From Actinomycetota bacterium (GTDB lineage Bacteria > Actinomycetota > UBA4738 > HRBIN12), in the NCBI GenBank assembly GCA_005883885.1, contig VAYF01000109.1, positions 1 to 21,775 of the forward strand: DNA of 21,775 nucleotides, written 5' to 3'. The translations under genes and the position numbers were made by a program. The notes under the pieces are model-generated. The model saw nothing but the letters and a program-made list of their open reading frames with translations. It had not been told where the DNA came from and searched no databases. Of this stretch, positions 8,149-16,136 are shown one piece after another (the first letter of the stretch is position 1; each line of letters starts with the position of its first letter).

Positions 8149-8746
8149 TCGTGTAGATCAGGTGCGTCACCGCGTTGCCCTCGATCACGCGCGGGTCGTT
8201 GAACGACGCGGGCGGTTTCGCCACGTCGCCGAAGAACCGGATCCCGTCGCCGAGCAGCACGGGCACCAGCTCGACCCAGACCTCGTCCAGCAACCCCGCG
8301 TTCAACGCCTGCCCCGCGATCGACCCGGGGTTGAGACCCACGACCTTGTCCCCCGCCACCGCCCGCGCCTGCATGATGGCGCTCTCGATCCCGTCGGTCA
8401 CGAACGTGAACGGCGCCTCCTCGGCCGGCGGTGTCTCGGGGAACGGCCATCCGGCCGGCGGCCGGTGCGTGAGGACGAACACCGGGACCCCGAGCGGATG
8501 GAGACCTCCCCACGCCTGCGTCTTGTCGAACTCCCCGCGACCCACGACGAGCGCTCCCGCGCTGTTCCAGATCTCACGCAGGTGTCTCGCGCTCGCCTCC
8601 GACGTCTTGAACACCCAGCGACCGCCCGCCGTCGGGAACTCGACGTCGCCGTTGAAGTACCAGTCGAAGAGGGGACCGACCTCGCCGGACGGGTCCGCGA
8701 TGAACCCGTCCAGCGACATCGCGGCCCCCGCGTTGACCGTTCCCAT
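8132..8746 (-). CDS. Dihydrofolate reductase-family (RibD C-terminal) protein
   Basis: The 204-residue protein has the RibD-C/DHFR-like fold signature: the MSLDGFIADPSG opening (about 10-21), a GALVVGRGEFDK segment and the GxxLAQxALxAGLLDE-type region, seen here as GSIAGQALNAGLLDEVWV. The later VPVLLGDGIRFF motif is typical of the family. NADPH-dependent reduction is expected, but these solitary proteins usually lack a proven substrate and are not the housekeeping folA enzyme. ATG (complement at 8744-8746) follows GGGAGG with an 8-nt spacer. It lies 18 bp after the SRPBCC gene and is the third gene of the ArsR operon. Confidence 0.85.
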   Translation of the reverse strand: MGTVNAGAAMSLDGFIADPSGEVGPLFDWYFNGDVEFPTAGGRWVFKTSEASARHLREIWNSAGALVVGRGEFDKTQAWGGLHPLGVPVFVLTHRPPAGWPFPETPPAEEAPFTFVTDGIESAIMQARAVAGDKVVGLNPGSIAGQALNAGLLDEVWVELVPVLLGDGIRFFGDVAKPPASFNDPRVIEGNAVTHLIYTIRREP

Positions 8747-8764
8747 CGTGCTCGCCTCCCGGGC

Positions 8765-9691
8765 CTACGAGGCCGTCCGGTGTTGGGCGACGTACTCGGC
8801 CAGCTTGTCCATGTTCTGCTCGAGGCCCTCCGCGGCTCCGTACTCGCGGATCGCACGCTCGCGGTCAGCCGCCGACGGGAACAGCGCCCTGATCGTGACG
8901 CCCGTCTTGCCGTCCTCGTCCGCGAATCCCACCGTCGTGAAGAAGTGGTCCGGCTCGCCCGGGTCGCCGTGCAGGTACGCGATGGACTCGGGCTCCCTGA
9001 CGTCCAGGAAGATCACCGAGTTCGGGTAGTCGGTCCCATCGGGGCCGTGCATCGTGTGGCGCCACGTCCCACCCGGACGCACATCCATCTCGTGGATCGT
9101 GGTGGTGAACCCCCTCGGACCCCACCACTCCGCGATGTGGGCGGGATCCGTCCACAGCTTCCAGACGGTCTCGCGCGGCGCATCGAGCAAGCGCGTCGCG
9201 ACGATCGCGCGCTCCGAGCTGTCGACCTCGCGGCCGGTGAGGAGCCCGTCGAGCTTCTCGAGGCTCTGCAGCCACCCCTCTTCCATCCCCGCGAGCGGCG
9301 CCGCCATCTCCGGGGAAGCCTTCGTGATGACCGCGTGCAGCGTCAGCTCGGTCTTGTCGCCGAGGTCGGCGAAGGTCGCTGTGTTGAGGACCTCGAGCAT
9401 CGGGACGCCGTCCGGGCCATCGAACCCCGTCGTCGTGAACACGAGCCGCTGCGGCGGATCGATCTCCCTGAACTCGCCGCCGGTCGGGGACTCGGTGCCG
9501 TCGGGGGCGCGAACCGTCATGCGGAAGCTGCCGCCGGCCCGGAGGTCCACCTGGCACTCGGGGACCGTGAACCCGTGCGGCATGAACCACCGCGCCAGTT
9601 GCTCCGCCTCGGTCCAGGCCCGCCACACCAGATCGCGCGGCGCGGCGAAGATGCGGGTGATGCTGATCTCGCGAACCATCGCGTCGTCCAT
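8765..9691 (-). CDS. Tandem AHSA1/SRPBCC-domain protein
   Basis: The 308-residue protein consists of two SRPBCC (START-like) domains in tandem. Domain 1 spans about 6-153 (AAPRDLVWRAWTEAEQLARW, RAGGSFRMTV); domain 2 spans about 159-305 (DAPRETVWKLWTDPAHIAEWW, RPGGTWRHTM). These folds bind hydrophobic ligands in a deep cavity; the ligand is unknown. The start is ATG at 9691-9689: AAGGGGAG lies just upstream, and the ATG shares one base with the stop of the ArsR gene (TGATG), so the two are translationally coupled. Single-domain relatives next to ArsR-type repressors are common; the duplicated form looks like an internal gene duplication. The extended open frame to 9904 overlaps the repressor gene and is rejected. 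Confidence 0.9.
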   Translation of the reverse strand: MDDAMVREISITRIFAAPRDLVWRAWTEAEQLARWFMPHGFTVPECQVDLRAGGSFRMTVRAPDGTESPTGGEFREIDPPQRLVFTTTGFDGPDGVPMLEVLNTATFADLGDKTELTLHAVITKASPEMAAPLAGMEEGWLQSLEKLDGLLTGREVDSSERAIVATRLLDAPRETVWKLWTDPAHIAEWWGPRGFTTTIHEMDVRPGGTWRHTMHGPDGTDYPNSVIFLDVREPESIAYLHGDPGEPDHFFTTVGFADEDGKTGVTIRALFPSAADRERAIREYGAAEGLEQNMDKLAEYVAQHRTAS

Positions 9692-10104
9692 CACTGCTCC
9701 CCTTCTTTCCTGTTCGTCTGCCTCTGTGCCATCCTCGGCGCCTTGCTCTCGCCCTTCGCTGCGCCCTCGTGGGGCTCGGTTCCCTCGATCGCGCGCAGGT
9801 ACTCGTCCAACCGGTCCAGCCGCTCTTCCCAGAATCGGCGGTAGTCGGCGAGCCAGTCCGCGACCTCGTGCAGCGGCTCGGCCTGCAGCTCGGCCGGCCG
9901 CCACTGTGCGCGGCGGGCGCGCGCGACCAGCCCCGCCCGCTCCAACACCTTGAGGTGCTTGGACACGGCGGGAAGGCTCATCGCGAACGGTGCTGCGAGC
10001 TCCGTCACGGATGCCTGGCCGGTGCTCAGCCGCGCGAGGATCGCACGCCGGGTGGGATCGGCGAGCGCCGCGAACGTCCTGTCGAGCGTGTCGGCCGTTG
10101 CCAT
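9691..10104 (-). CDS. ArsR-type winged-helix repressor
   Basis: The 137-residue protein has a winged helix-turn-helix over about residues 8-75: DPTRRAILARL, then VTELAAPFAMSLPAVSKHLKVLERAGLV, with the recognition helix near 42-54. There are no cysteine pairs or histidine clusters for metal sensing, so this is the non-metal ArsR branch commonly paired with SRPBCC proteins. The C-terminal 30 residues are charged and probably disordered. I chose ATG 10104 over GTG 10110 because GAGG sits 5 nt before the ATG. It heads the operon with the SRPBCC and DHFR-like genes and probably represses its own promoter through the repeats at 10120-10150. Confidence 0.9.
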   Translation of the reverse strand: MATADTLDRTFAALADPTRRAILARLSTGQASVTELAAPFAMSLPAVSKHLKVLERAGLVARARRAQWRPAELQAEPLHEVADWLADYRRFWEERLDRLDEYLRAIEGTEPHEGAAKGESKAPRMAQRQTNRKEGEQ

Positions 10105-10119
10105 GGTCACCTCGTATTC

Positions 10120-10150
10120 AACCCTCCGGTTATTTAGCTACTCGGTTATA
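10120..10150 (-). promoter_or_regulatory. AT-rich operator/promoter region of the ArsR operon
   Basis: On the plus strand, AACC-CTCC-GGTT (10120-10131) is a small palindrome, and CGGTTAT occurs twice as a direct repeat (10127-10133 and 10143-10149, 16 bp apart). The stretch from 10131 to 10155 is strikingly AT-rich for this genome. The location just upstream of the repressor start suggests an autoregulatory operator that overlaps the promoter. The exact -10 box is not clear. Confidence 0.5.
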
Positions 10151-10188
10151 TATCGCACCGGCGCTCGCGCCGTCAAGTGACCTCGGTG

Positions 10189-10220
10189 TAGGGTCATCAA
10201 AGGTATTTGGACTAGACATT
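10189..10220 (+). promoter_or_regulatory. Candidate promoter and GntR operator of the peptide-transport operon
   Basis: TAGGGT (10189-10194) fits a -10 box. Just downstream, TTTGGACTAGACATT (10206-10220) is centred on CTAG and resembles the core of known GntR-family sites such as TGGTCTAGACCA, although its outer arms match poorly. A CGGCGC-TC-GCGCCG hairpin lies at 10159-10172. A GntR gene sits second in the operon, so autoregulation here is a reasonable inference, but the site itself is weakly supported. Confidence 0.35.
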
Positions 10221-10244
10221 CGACCATTTGAGCGAGGAACTCGT

Positions 10245-11507
10245 CTGGACCTCGATCAGCTCGACGCCGCGATCACCGAACGGGCGGAGGCCGCGTTCTC
10301 GTTCCTGGAGCGCCTCGTCGCGGCTCCCAGCACCGTCGGGAACGAAGACGAGGCGCAGGTGATCGTCGAGCACGAGCTGAAGCGCCTCGGCTTCGAGGTC
10401 GAGCGTCTGTCGATCCCGGAGGGGATCGGCGACGACCCGCTCGCGGGCGTCCCGCAGGTGCCGCACGCGGGCCGGTACGACGTCATCGGTCGCCTCGGAG
10501 ACGGGAACGATCCGTCGCTGCTGCTCAACGGTCACGTCGACGTCGTCCCCGCCGAGCAGCCCGACCTGTGGACGTCCCCGCCCTTCGAACCCCGCCGCGA
10601 CGGCGACCGCATGTTCGGTCGAGGGGCCGGAGACATGAAGGGCGGGTTCGCGATGGCGATGCTCGCGGTGGATGCGCTCATGGCCGCTCACCCGGGGGCG
10701 ATCGGTGGGTCGCTCCTGTTCGCCTCGGTGATCGAGGAAGAGTGCACCGGCAACGGAACGCTCGCGGCCGCTCGAGCGGGCGTCCTCGCCGATGCCGCGA
10801 TCCTTCCGGAGCCGACCGGGCTGGATCTGCTGGTGGCCGGGGTCGGGATCCTGTGGCTGGACGTCGTGGTGACCGGTTGGTCGGCCCACGCCGAGGCGGC
10901 GGACCGCGCGGTCAACCCCGTGGATCTTTCGTTGCGGATCGTGGAGCGCCTCCGTGGGCTCGAGCGGGAGATGAACACCCGCATCGAACCGGTGATGGAC
11001 GGCGTCGCTCATCCCTACAACGTGAACATCGGAACGTTCCGCTCAGGCGATTGGCCGTCGAGCGTGCCCGCGACCGCGACCCTCCGGATCCGGGTGGGGC
11101 ATCCCTCGGCCTGGAGCGCCGAGGAGGCCGAGGCGCGGGTGCGCGCAGCGATCCTGTCCGCAGGCGAGGAGGAGCGGTGGCTCCGCGACCATCCCCCGGC
11201 GATCCGCGCCTCCGGGTTCAAAGCCCGCGGCTACGCGCTGGCCGCCGACGATCCGCTCGCCGAGCTGGTGGCGGCTTCCCACGAGACCGCGCACGGCGCG
11301 CGGCCTCGTGCGAAGCCCCTGGCCAGCACGACCGACGCGCGCATCTACCTGAACGACTTCGCGGTGCCCGCCCTCTGCTACGGACCGATCGCGCACGACA
11401 TCCATGGGATCGACGAATCGGTCGAGCTCTCCTCGATCGTGGCCGGGGCCCGCACCCTTGCCCGCTTCATCGGCACCTGGTACGCGGATCCACCGGAGCA
11501 TCGATGA
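10245..11507 (+). CDS. M20-family (ArgE/DapE-like) metallopeptidase or deacylase
   Basis: This is a di-zinc amidohydrolase of about 420 residues, cytoplasmic with no signal peptide. Numbered from the proposed start, the metal and catalytic residues are His97 and Asp99 (NGHVDVVP), bridging Asp130 (GAGDMKGG), the glutamate cluster 164-166 (VIEEE), Glu189 (LPEPT) and His387 (IHGIDE). The family cleaves N-acyl amino acids or dipeptides, which fits its position as first gene of a peptide-type ABC operon. The start is uncertain: no in-frame ATG, GTG or TTG lies between the promoter-like region and the conserved N-terminus. CTG 10245, preceded by GCGAGGA with a suitable spacer, is the best choice; ATT 10218 is an alternative. 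Its TGA overlaps the ATG of the GntR gene by 4 bp. Confidence 0.88.
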   Translation: MDLDQLDAAITERAEAAFSFLERLVAAPSTVGNEDEAQVIVEHELKRLGFEVERLSIPEGIGDDPLAGVPQVPHAGRYDVIGRLGDGNDPSLLLNGHVDVVPAEQPDLWTSPPFEPRRDGDRMFGRGAGDMKGGFAMAMLAVDALMAAHPGAIGGSLLFASVIEEECTGNGTLAAARAGVLADAAILPEPTGLDLLVAGVGILWLDVVVTGWSAHAEAADRAVNPVDLSLRIVERLRGLEREMNTRIEPVMDGVAHPYNVNIGTFRSGDWPSSVPATATLRIRVGHPSAWSAEEAEARVRAAILSAGEEERWLRDHPPAIRASGFKARGYALAADDPLAELVAASHETAHGARPRAKPLASTTDARIYLNDFAVPALCYGPIAHDIHGIDESVELSSIVAGARTLARFIGTWYADPPEHR

Positions 11508-12256
11508 CGGCGCCGGTCCCGAGCATCTCGATCCTCGAGCCGCTCAAGCTCCGCAGCGGCGGCGAGCATGTCGCGGACCGGCTGGTGACCGCGATCGCCC
11601 TGGGCGAATTCGTCCCGGGCCAGCGCTTGCCATCCGAACGTGAGCTGGCCGCGACCCTCGGCGTGAGCCGGACGACGGTGCGCGAGGCTCTCCAGCGGCT
11701 CGCCGCGCTCGGTTACGTCGACGTCAGACGTGGCCGCACCGGCGGCGCGTACGTACTCCAGGGTATGGGTCCCGAGGCCAACGAGATGATCCGCCGGACC
11801 CTGCTCCCCGAGTGGTCGAACCTCGAGCGCGTGCTCGACTTCCGCCAGCTGGTCGAACCGTTGATCGCGCGAACGGCGGCCGACCGGATCGCCGCCGAGG
11901 ACGTCGGCCCGATCCGCGCGGCGCTCGAGGGCTACCTCGCGGCAGGGGGCGACCGCGAGGCTTCCCGCGCCGCGGACGAGGCCGTGCACGAGGCGATCGC
12001 GGCAGCGACCGGCAACCCCTATCTCGCGAGCCTCAGTGCGCAGATCCGCCGGCAGATCAGCCTGGGCTTCGGCGCCGAGCCGTACAGCGCGGAGATCCGC
12101 GCCCGCGCCGTCAAGGATCACACCGCGCTCGCCGAGGCCGTGATCGGTCGACGCCCCGCCTCGGCGGCGCGCGTCGCCGGGCGTCACTTCCGCTTGACCG
12201 AGACCGTCCTTCGCGAGCTCGTCTCGAGGATCAGCGCCATGGCGGGTGAGGCATGA
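11504..12256 (+). CDS. GntR-family regulator, FadR subfamily (FCD ligand domain)
   Basis: The 250-residue protein has an N-terminal winged helix-turn-helix (about 20-86) with the classic LPSERELAATLGVSRTTVRE segment. A helical FCD domain follows (about 105-240). The candidate metal/ligand residues of FCD domains are present: Asp158 and His162 (ADEAVHEAI), His206 (KDHTALAEA) and His228 (GRHF), so it probably binds a carboxylate ligand through a metal. It overlaps the M20 gene before it and the permease after it by ATGA on both sides. I infer that it controls this operon in response to an imported or processed substrate. Whether it represses or activates is not visible. Confidence 0.92.
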   Translation: MTAPVPSISILEPLKLRSGGEHVADRLVTAIALGEFVPGQRLPSERELAATLGVSRTTVREALQRLAALGYVDVRRGRTGGAYVLQGMGPEANEMIRRTLLPEWSNLERVLDFRQLVEPLIARTAADRIAAEDVGPIRAALEGYLAAGGDREASRAADEAVHEAIAAATGNPYLASLSAQIRRQISLGFGAEPYSAEIRARAVKDHTALAEAVIGRRPASAARVAGRHFRLTETVLRELVSRISAMAGEA

Positions 12257-13212
12257 GTCCGCGAGGGCGATTCATCGTCCGCCGCTTGCTCCTGGCGATC
12301 CCCGTGATCGTCGTGATGAGCGTCTTCGTGTTCCTGATGATCCACCTCGTTCCCGGCGACCCCGTGCAGACGATGCTCGGGTTCCGCGCGACGCCGCACA
12401 ACGTCGCGACCGTCCGGGAACAGCTGGGCCTGGATCGGCCGCTCCTCGCGCAGTACCTCACGTGGGCCGGCGGCTTGCTCCACGGGGACTTCGGCCAGGA
12501 CTTCATCAGCCACGCACCCGTTTCGACGCTGCTCGCGCAGCGGCTGCCGGTCACGATCGAGCTGACGCTGCTGTCCATGACGCTCGCGGTCCTGGTCGGG
12601 GTGCCGCTCGGCGTCCGGGCCGCCGCGCGGCCCGGAGCCGTGCGGCACCTCAGCGAGGGGCTGGTCATCGCCGGGATCGCGATCGCCGACTTCTGGTTGG
12701 GGATCATGCTCGTGCTGCTCTTCGCCGGCATCTGGCAGGTGCTTCCGCCGTCGGGCTACGTGCCGCTGCTGAAGGATCCGATCCAGAACCTGCGGTACCT
12801 GGCGCTCCCGGTCGTCTCGCTCGCGTTCGGCGAGACCGCGTACATCCTGCGGACGACGCGCGGCGCGATGGATGAGGTGCTCGGCACGCCGTACATCTCG
12901 TTCCTCCGGGCCAAGGGGATCCGGGAACGTCGGATCGTCTACCGGCACGCGCTCCGCAACGCGGCCGCGCCGATCGTGACCGTGGTCGGGATCCAGTTCG
13001 GCGTGCTCCTCGGCGGGGCGATCGTGATCGAGAGCCTGTTCGCCCTCCCGGGCGTGGGGCGCCTGATCGTGACCTCGATCCAGCAGCGCAACTACGTGGT
13101 GGTTCAGGGCGGGGTCCTCGTCGTCGCGGCGCTCTTCATCCTGGTGACGCTCCTGACCGACGTGCTCGTCGGCTGGCTCGATCCGCGGATCGAAGAGGGG
13201 GCGGCGGCATGA
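12253..13212 (+). CDS. dppB: Dipeptide/oligopeptide ABC transporter permease (DppB type)
   Basis: The 319-residue inner-membrane protein has the DppB/OppB layout: first membrane helix at about 11-31, ending in the conserved HLVPGDP, and EQLGLDRPLLAQYLTW in the external loop. Several further helices follow (about 105-125, 137-160, 183-200, 240-262 and 285-307). The cytoplasmic EAA-type coupling loop lies at about 207-240 (SFLRAKGIRERRIVYRHALRNA). The segment ESLFALPGVGRL is characteristic of the family. It forms the channel with the next gene. The gene symbol is by family; peptide, nickel and glycoside importers share this permease type. Both ends overlap neighbours by 4 bp. Confidence 0.93.
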   Translation: MSPRGRFIVRRLLLAIPVIVVMSVFVFLMIHLVPGDPVQTMLGFRATPHNVATVREQLGLDRPLLAQYLTWAGGLLHGDFGQDFISHAPVSTLLAQRLPVTIELTLLSMTLAVLVGVPLGVRAAARPGAVRHLSEGLVIAGIAIADFWLGIMLVLLFAGIWQVLPPSGYVPLLKDPIQNLRYLALPVVSLAFGETAYILRTTRGAMDEVLGTPYISFLRAKGIRERRIVYRHALRNAAAPIVTVVGIQFGVLLGGAIVIESLFALPGVGRLIVTSIQQRNYVVVQGGVLVVAALFILVTLLTDVLVGWLDPRIEEGAAA

Positions 13213-14072
13213 GCGTGGCCATCCCCAACGTGCCGGCGAGGACGAGCCGGCGTCGGGGCATCCTGACCTCCCGGAAGGGACGCGTGGGATTCGCGATCCT
13301 CCTCGCCCTCATCGCGATCGCCGCCTTCGCGCCGCTGATCGCCCCACACGACCCGAACGCGATCGATGCCGCGCGCATCCTCGCTCCCCCGGACCTGGCC
13401 CACCCGTTCGGCTCGGATGCGCTCGGCCGCGATGTGCTCTCGCGCGTGATCTACGCGTACCGCGTGTCGCTGGGGGTCGCCGTGGGGTCGACGCTGCTGG
13501 CGTTCCTGTTCGGCGTCCCGCTCGGCCTGTACGCCGGCTATCACGGCGGTTGGGTGGACACCCTGATCATGCGTCCGATCGACATGGTGCTGGCGCTCCC
13601 CGCGCTCCTGCTGGCGGTCGCGCTGATCGCGATCATCGGCCCCGGCAGCGACGTCGCGCTGCTGGCCATCGCCGTGATCTACCTGCCGATCCTGGCGCGC
13701 GTGGTGCGCAGCTCGACGCTGGTCGTGGCGTCGCAGACCTACGTCGAGGCGGCACGGGCCCGGGGGACGCCCTCGAGGAGGATCATCACCCGCCACGTCC
13801 TGCCGAACGCGATCGGGCCGGCGATCGTGCAGGCGACGATCCTCATGGGCTTCGCGCTGCAGATCGAAGCGGCCCTGTCGTTCCTGGGGCTCGGCGCGCA
13901 GCCACCGACCTCGTCGCTCGGCGTGATGCTGGCAGACGGGCGCGACTTCCTCACGCAGGCGCCATGGATCGAGATCTTCCCCGGCGTCGCGATCGCGATC
14001 ACGGTCCTCGCGTTCAACTTCTTCGGCGACGGGCTGCGGACGCGATTGGATCCACGAGGCGTCGCGCGATGA
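13209..14072 (+). CDS. dppC: Dipeptide/oligopeptide ABC transporter permease (DppC type)
   Basis: The 287-residue membrane protein has a first helix at about 27-46, followed by the conserved HPFGSDALGRDVLSRVIY segment (65-82) typical of DppC/OppC. A membrane core follows, with a coupling loop at about 178-204 (YVEAARARGTPSRRIITRHV). The C-terminal ALSFLGLG and NFFGDGLRTRLDPR segments are also diagnostic. It pairs with the preceding permease to form the translocation pore. ATG 13209 overlaps the preceding stop by 4 bp, and its own stop overlaps the ATPase start by 4 bp. Confidence 0.94.
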   Translation: MSVAIPNVPARTSRRRGILTSRKGRVGFAILLALIAIAAFAPLIAPHDPNAIDAARILAPPDLAHPFGSDALGRDVLSRVIYAYRVSLGVAVGSTLLAFLFGVPLGLYAGYHGGWVDTLIMRPIDMVLALPALLLAVALIAIIGPGSDVALLAIAVIYLPILARVVRSSTLVVASQTYVEAARARGTPSRRIITRHVLPNAIGPAIVQATILMGFALQIEAALSFLGLGAQPPTSSLGVMLADGRDFLTQAPWIEIFPGVAIAITVLAFNFFGDGLRTRLDPRGVAR

Positions 14073-15079
14073 GCGACGCGATCTTGACCCTCGAGCACGT
14101 CGACGTGGGGTTCGACACGGACGACGGGAGCGTTTCCGCGGTGAGCGACGTGTCCCTGTCCGTCGCCGCGGGTGAGATCTTCGGGCTGGTCGGCGAGTCC
14201 GGGTGCGGGAAGACGACGTTGGCGATGGCGACGATGGGTCTGCTACCGGTGAGCGCCACCGTCAGCGGAAGCGTTCGCTTCCAGGGACGGGAGCTCGTGG
14301 GGCTCCCGCCTGAGGACCTCCGTCGCTTGCGCGGTGACCGGATCAGCATGGTGTTCCAGGACCCGATGACCTCGCTCGATCCGGCGTTCCCGATCGGCGA
14401 GCAGATCGCCGAGACGATCACCGCGCATCGCGACGTGCAGCGGAGCCACGCGCGCGACCGCGCGCTGGCGCTGCTCGCCGACGTGGGGATCCCCGAGCCC
14501 GAGCGACGATACGGGGACGCGCCCCATCGGCTGTCGGGTGGCATGCGTCAGCGGGTCGTCATCGCGACGGCGCTCGCGAACGAGCCGGCGCTGATGCTTG
14601 CCGACGAGCCGACGACCGCGCTGGATGTGACGATCCAGTCGCAGATCCTCGATCTGCTGCGCGACCTGCGGCAGCGGCTTCGGACCACGATCGTGCTGAT
14701 CACGCACGACCTCGGGGTGATCGCACAGCTCTGTGACCGGGTCGGTGTGATGTACGCGGGGCAATTGGTCGAGATCGCGACCGTCTCCGAGATCTTCCGC
14801 GCGCCCCGCCATCCGTACACGCAGGCGCTGCTGGCCGCGCTCCCGACGCAGCACCAGGAGCCCGGCTCGCTTCGGGTGATCCCGGGACGGGTGCCGAACC
14901 TCATCGCACCTCCGCCCGGGTGTCGGTTCGCATCGCGATGTCCGCACGTGATGGACGTGTGCACGATCGTGCCGCCGCTCGCGCACGAGAGCGCGGATCA
15001 CCTGATCGCGTGCTGGTTGTCCGAGGCGACGCGAGAGGCGGGCCGGCCGACGGGGGCCGCGACGGGAGGCGCGGCGTGA
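14069..15079 (+). CDS. dppD: ABC transporter ATPase (DppD/OppD type)
   Basis: The 336-residue protein contains Walker A GESGCGKTT (42-50), the ABC signature LSGGMRQR (155-162) and Walker B LMLADEPTTALD (Asp179, Glu180), and so powers import. The C-terminal oligopeptide/dipeptide extension (about 255-330) carries the conserved cysteine cluster CRFASRCPHVMDVC plus a later Cys near the end. Equivalent cysteines hold an iron-sulfur cluster in the mycobacterial Dpp ATPase, so one may be present here. ATG 14069 overlaps the permease stop (ATGA), and its TGA overlaps the next GTG (GTGA). Confidence 0.94.
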   Translation: MSDAILTLEHVDVGFDTDDGSVSAVSDVSLSVAAGEIFGLVGESGCGKTTLAMATMGLLPVSATVSGSVRFQGRELVGLPPEDLRRLRGDRISMVFQDPMTSLDPAFPIGEQIAETITAHRDVQRSHARDRALALLADVGIPEPERRYGDAPHRLSGGMRQRVVIATALANEPALMLADEPTTALDVTIQSQILDLLRDLRQRLRTTIVLITHDLGVIAQLCDRVGVMYAGQLVEIATVSEIFRAPRHPYTQALLAALPTQHQEPGSLRVIPGRVPNLIAPPPGCRFASRCPHVMDVCTIVPPLAHESADHLIACWLSEATREAGRPTGAATGGAA

Positions 15080-16116
15080 GCGGGCAGGTCATGGTCTCCG
15101 AGGAGGCCGCGCCGGTGCATCCGGGGGCCCCGATCCTGCAGGTCACCGGTCTCGTCAAGCATTTCTCCACCGACCGCGGCCTGTTCGGTGGCGGCGCGAA
15201 GCTCCACGCCGTGGACGGGGTCGACCTCGAGATCTTCCCTGGCGAGGTGCTCGCCGTCGTCGGCGAGTCGGGCTCCGGGAAGAGCACCCTCGCGCGCTGC
15301 ATCCTGCGGCTGATCGATCCGACGGCAGGCCGGATCGTCTTCGACGGGCAGGACGTGCTGGCGCTGAAAGGCCGACGGCTCGCCGGCTTCCGGCAGCAGG
15401 TCCAACCCGTGTTCCAGGATCCGTTCAGCTCGATCGATCCACGCTGGCGCGTGGGGACGAGCGTGGCCGAAGCGCTCGACGCCTTCGCGATCGGGGCGAA
15501 GGCGGAGCGGCGGGCCCGCGTCCTCGACCTCCTGGACCGCGTCGGCCTGGACCCGTCCCTCGCGGGCCGGCGTCCACACGAGCTCTCGGGAGGACAGCGC
15601 CAGCGCGTCGGCATCGCCGCAGCGCTGGCTCCCTCTCCCCGGCTCATCGTCGCCGACGAGCCGGTCTCCGCCCTCGACGTGTCGGTCCAGGCCCAGGTCC
15701 TGAACCTGCTCGCGGATCTGCAACGCGACCTGCGGCTCGCGATCTTGTTCGTGGCGCACGACCTCGCGGTCGTCGAGCACATCAGCCACCGCGTCGCCGT
15801 GATGTACCTGGGGAAGATCGTCGAGACCGGGCCGACCGACGCCGTGTTCCGTGATCCGCGCCACCCATACACGAAGGCCCTCCTCGAGGCCATCCCCCGG
15901 CCCGACCCGGACCGGCGCATGGAGGGATCGGCGCTCCACGGTGAGATCCCCAGCCCGATCGCGCCGCCATCGGGGTGTCGGTTCCGCACCCGATGCCCGG
16001 TCGCGATCGGGCGGTGTGTCACCGAGGAGCCGGAGATGACCGCGTTCGGCGTGGGCCACACTGCTGCGTGTCACGTTGCCCGCGCCGAGCAGCAGGACGA
16101 TCACCACCGTCCGTAG
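15076..16116 (+). CDS. dppF: ABC transporter ATPase (DppF/OppF type)
   Basis: The 346-residue partner ATPase has Walker A GESGSGKST (63-71), signature LSGGQRQR (170-177) and Walker B LIVADEPVSALD (Asp194, Glu195). It also has the C-terminal oligopeptide-type region with CRFRTRCP and further cysteines. The KHFSTDRGLFGG stretch before Walker A is typical of the OppF branch. The start is GTG 15076 in a GTGA overlap with dppD; ATG 15091 is an alternative that would shorten the protein by 5 residues. A longer frame starting at about 14920 lies inside dppD and is rejected. The end is 20 nt before the hydrolase gene. Confidence 0.92.
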   Translation: MSGQVMVSEEAAPVHPGAPILQVTGLVKHFSTDRGLFGGGAKLHAVDGVDLEIFPGEVLAVVGESGSGKSTLARCILRLIDPTAGRIVFDGQDVLALKGRRLAGFRQQVQPVFQDPFSSIDPRWRVGTSVAEALDAFAIGAKAERRARVLDLLDRVGLDPSLAGRRPHELSGGQRQRVGIAAALAPSPRLIVADEPVSALDVSVQAQVLNLLADLQRDLRLAILFVAHDLAVVEHISHRVAVMYLGKIVETGPTDAVFRDPRHPYTKALLEAIPRPDPDRRMEGSALHGEIPSPIAPPSGCRFRTRCPVAIGRCVTEEPEMTAFGVGHTAACHVARAEQQDDHHRP

Positions 16117-16136
16117 GGAGAGAGGAAGGAGCCGGC

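Noticed and set aside
7973..9844. Plus-strand 623-codon open frame opposite the DHFR-like, SRPBCC and ArsR genes
   Set aside because: It has no recognisable motif, and the minus-strand genes have full family motifs and ribosome sites.
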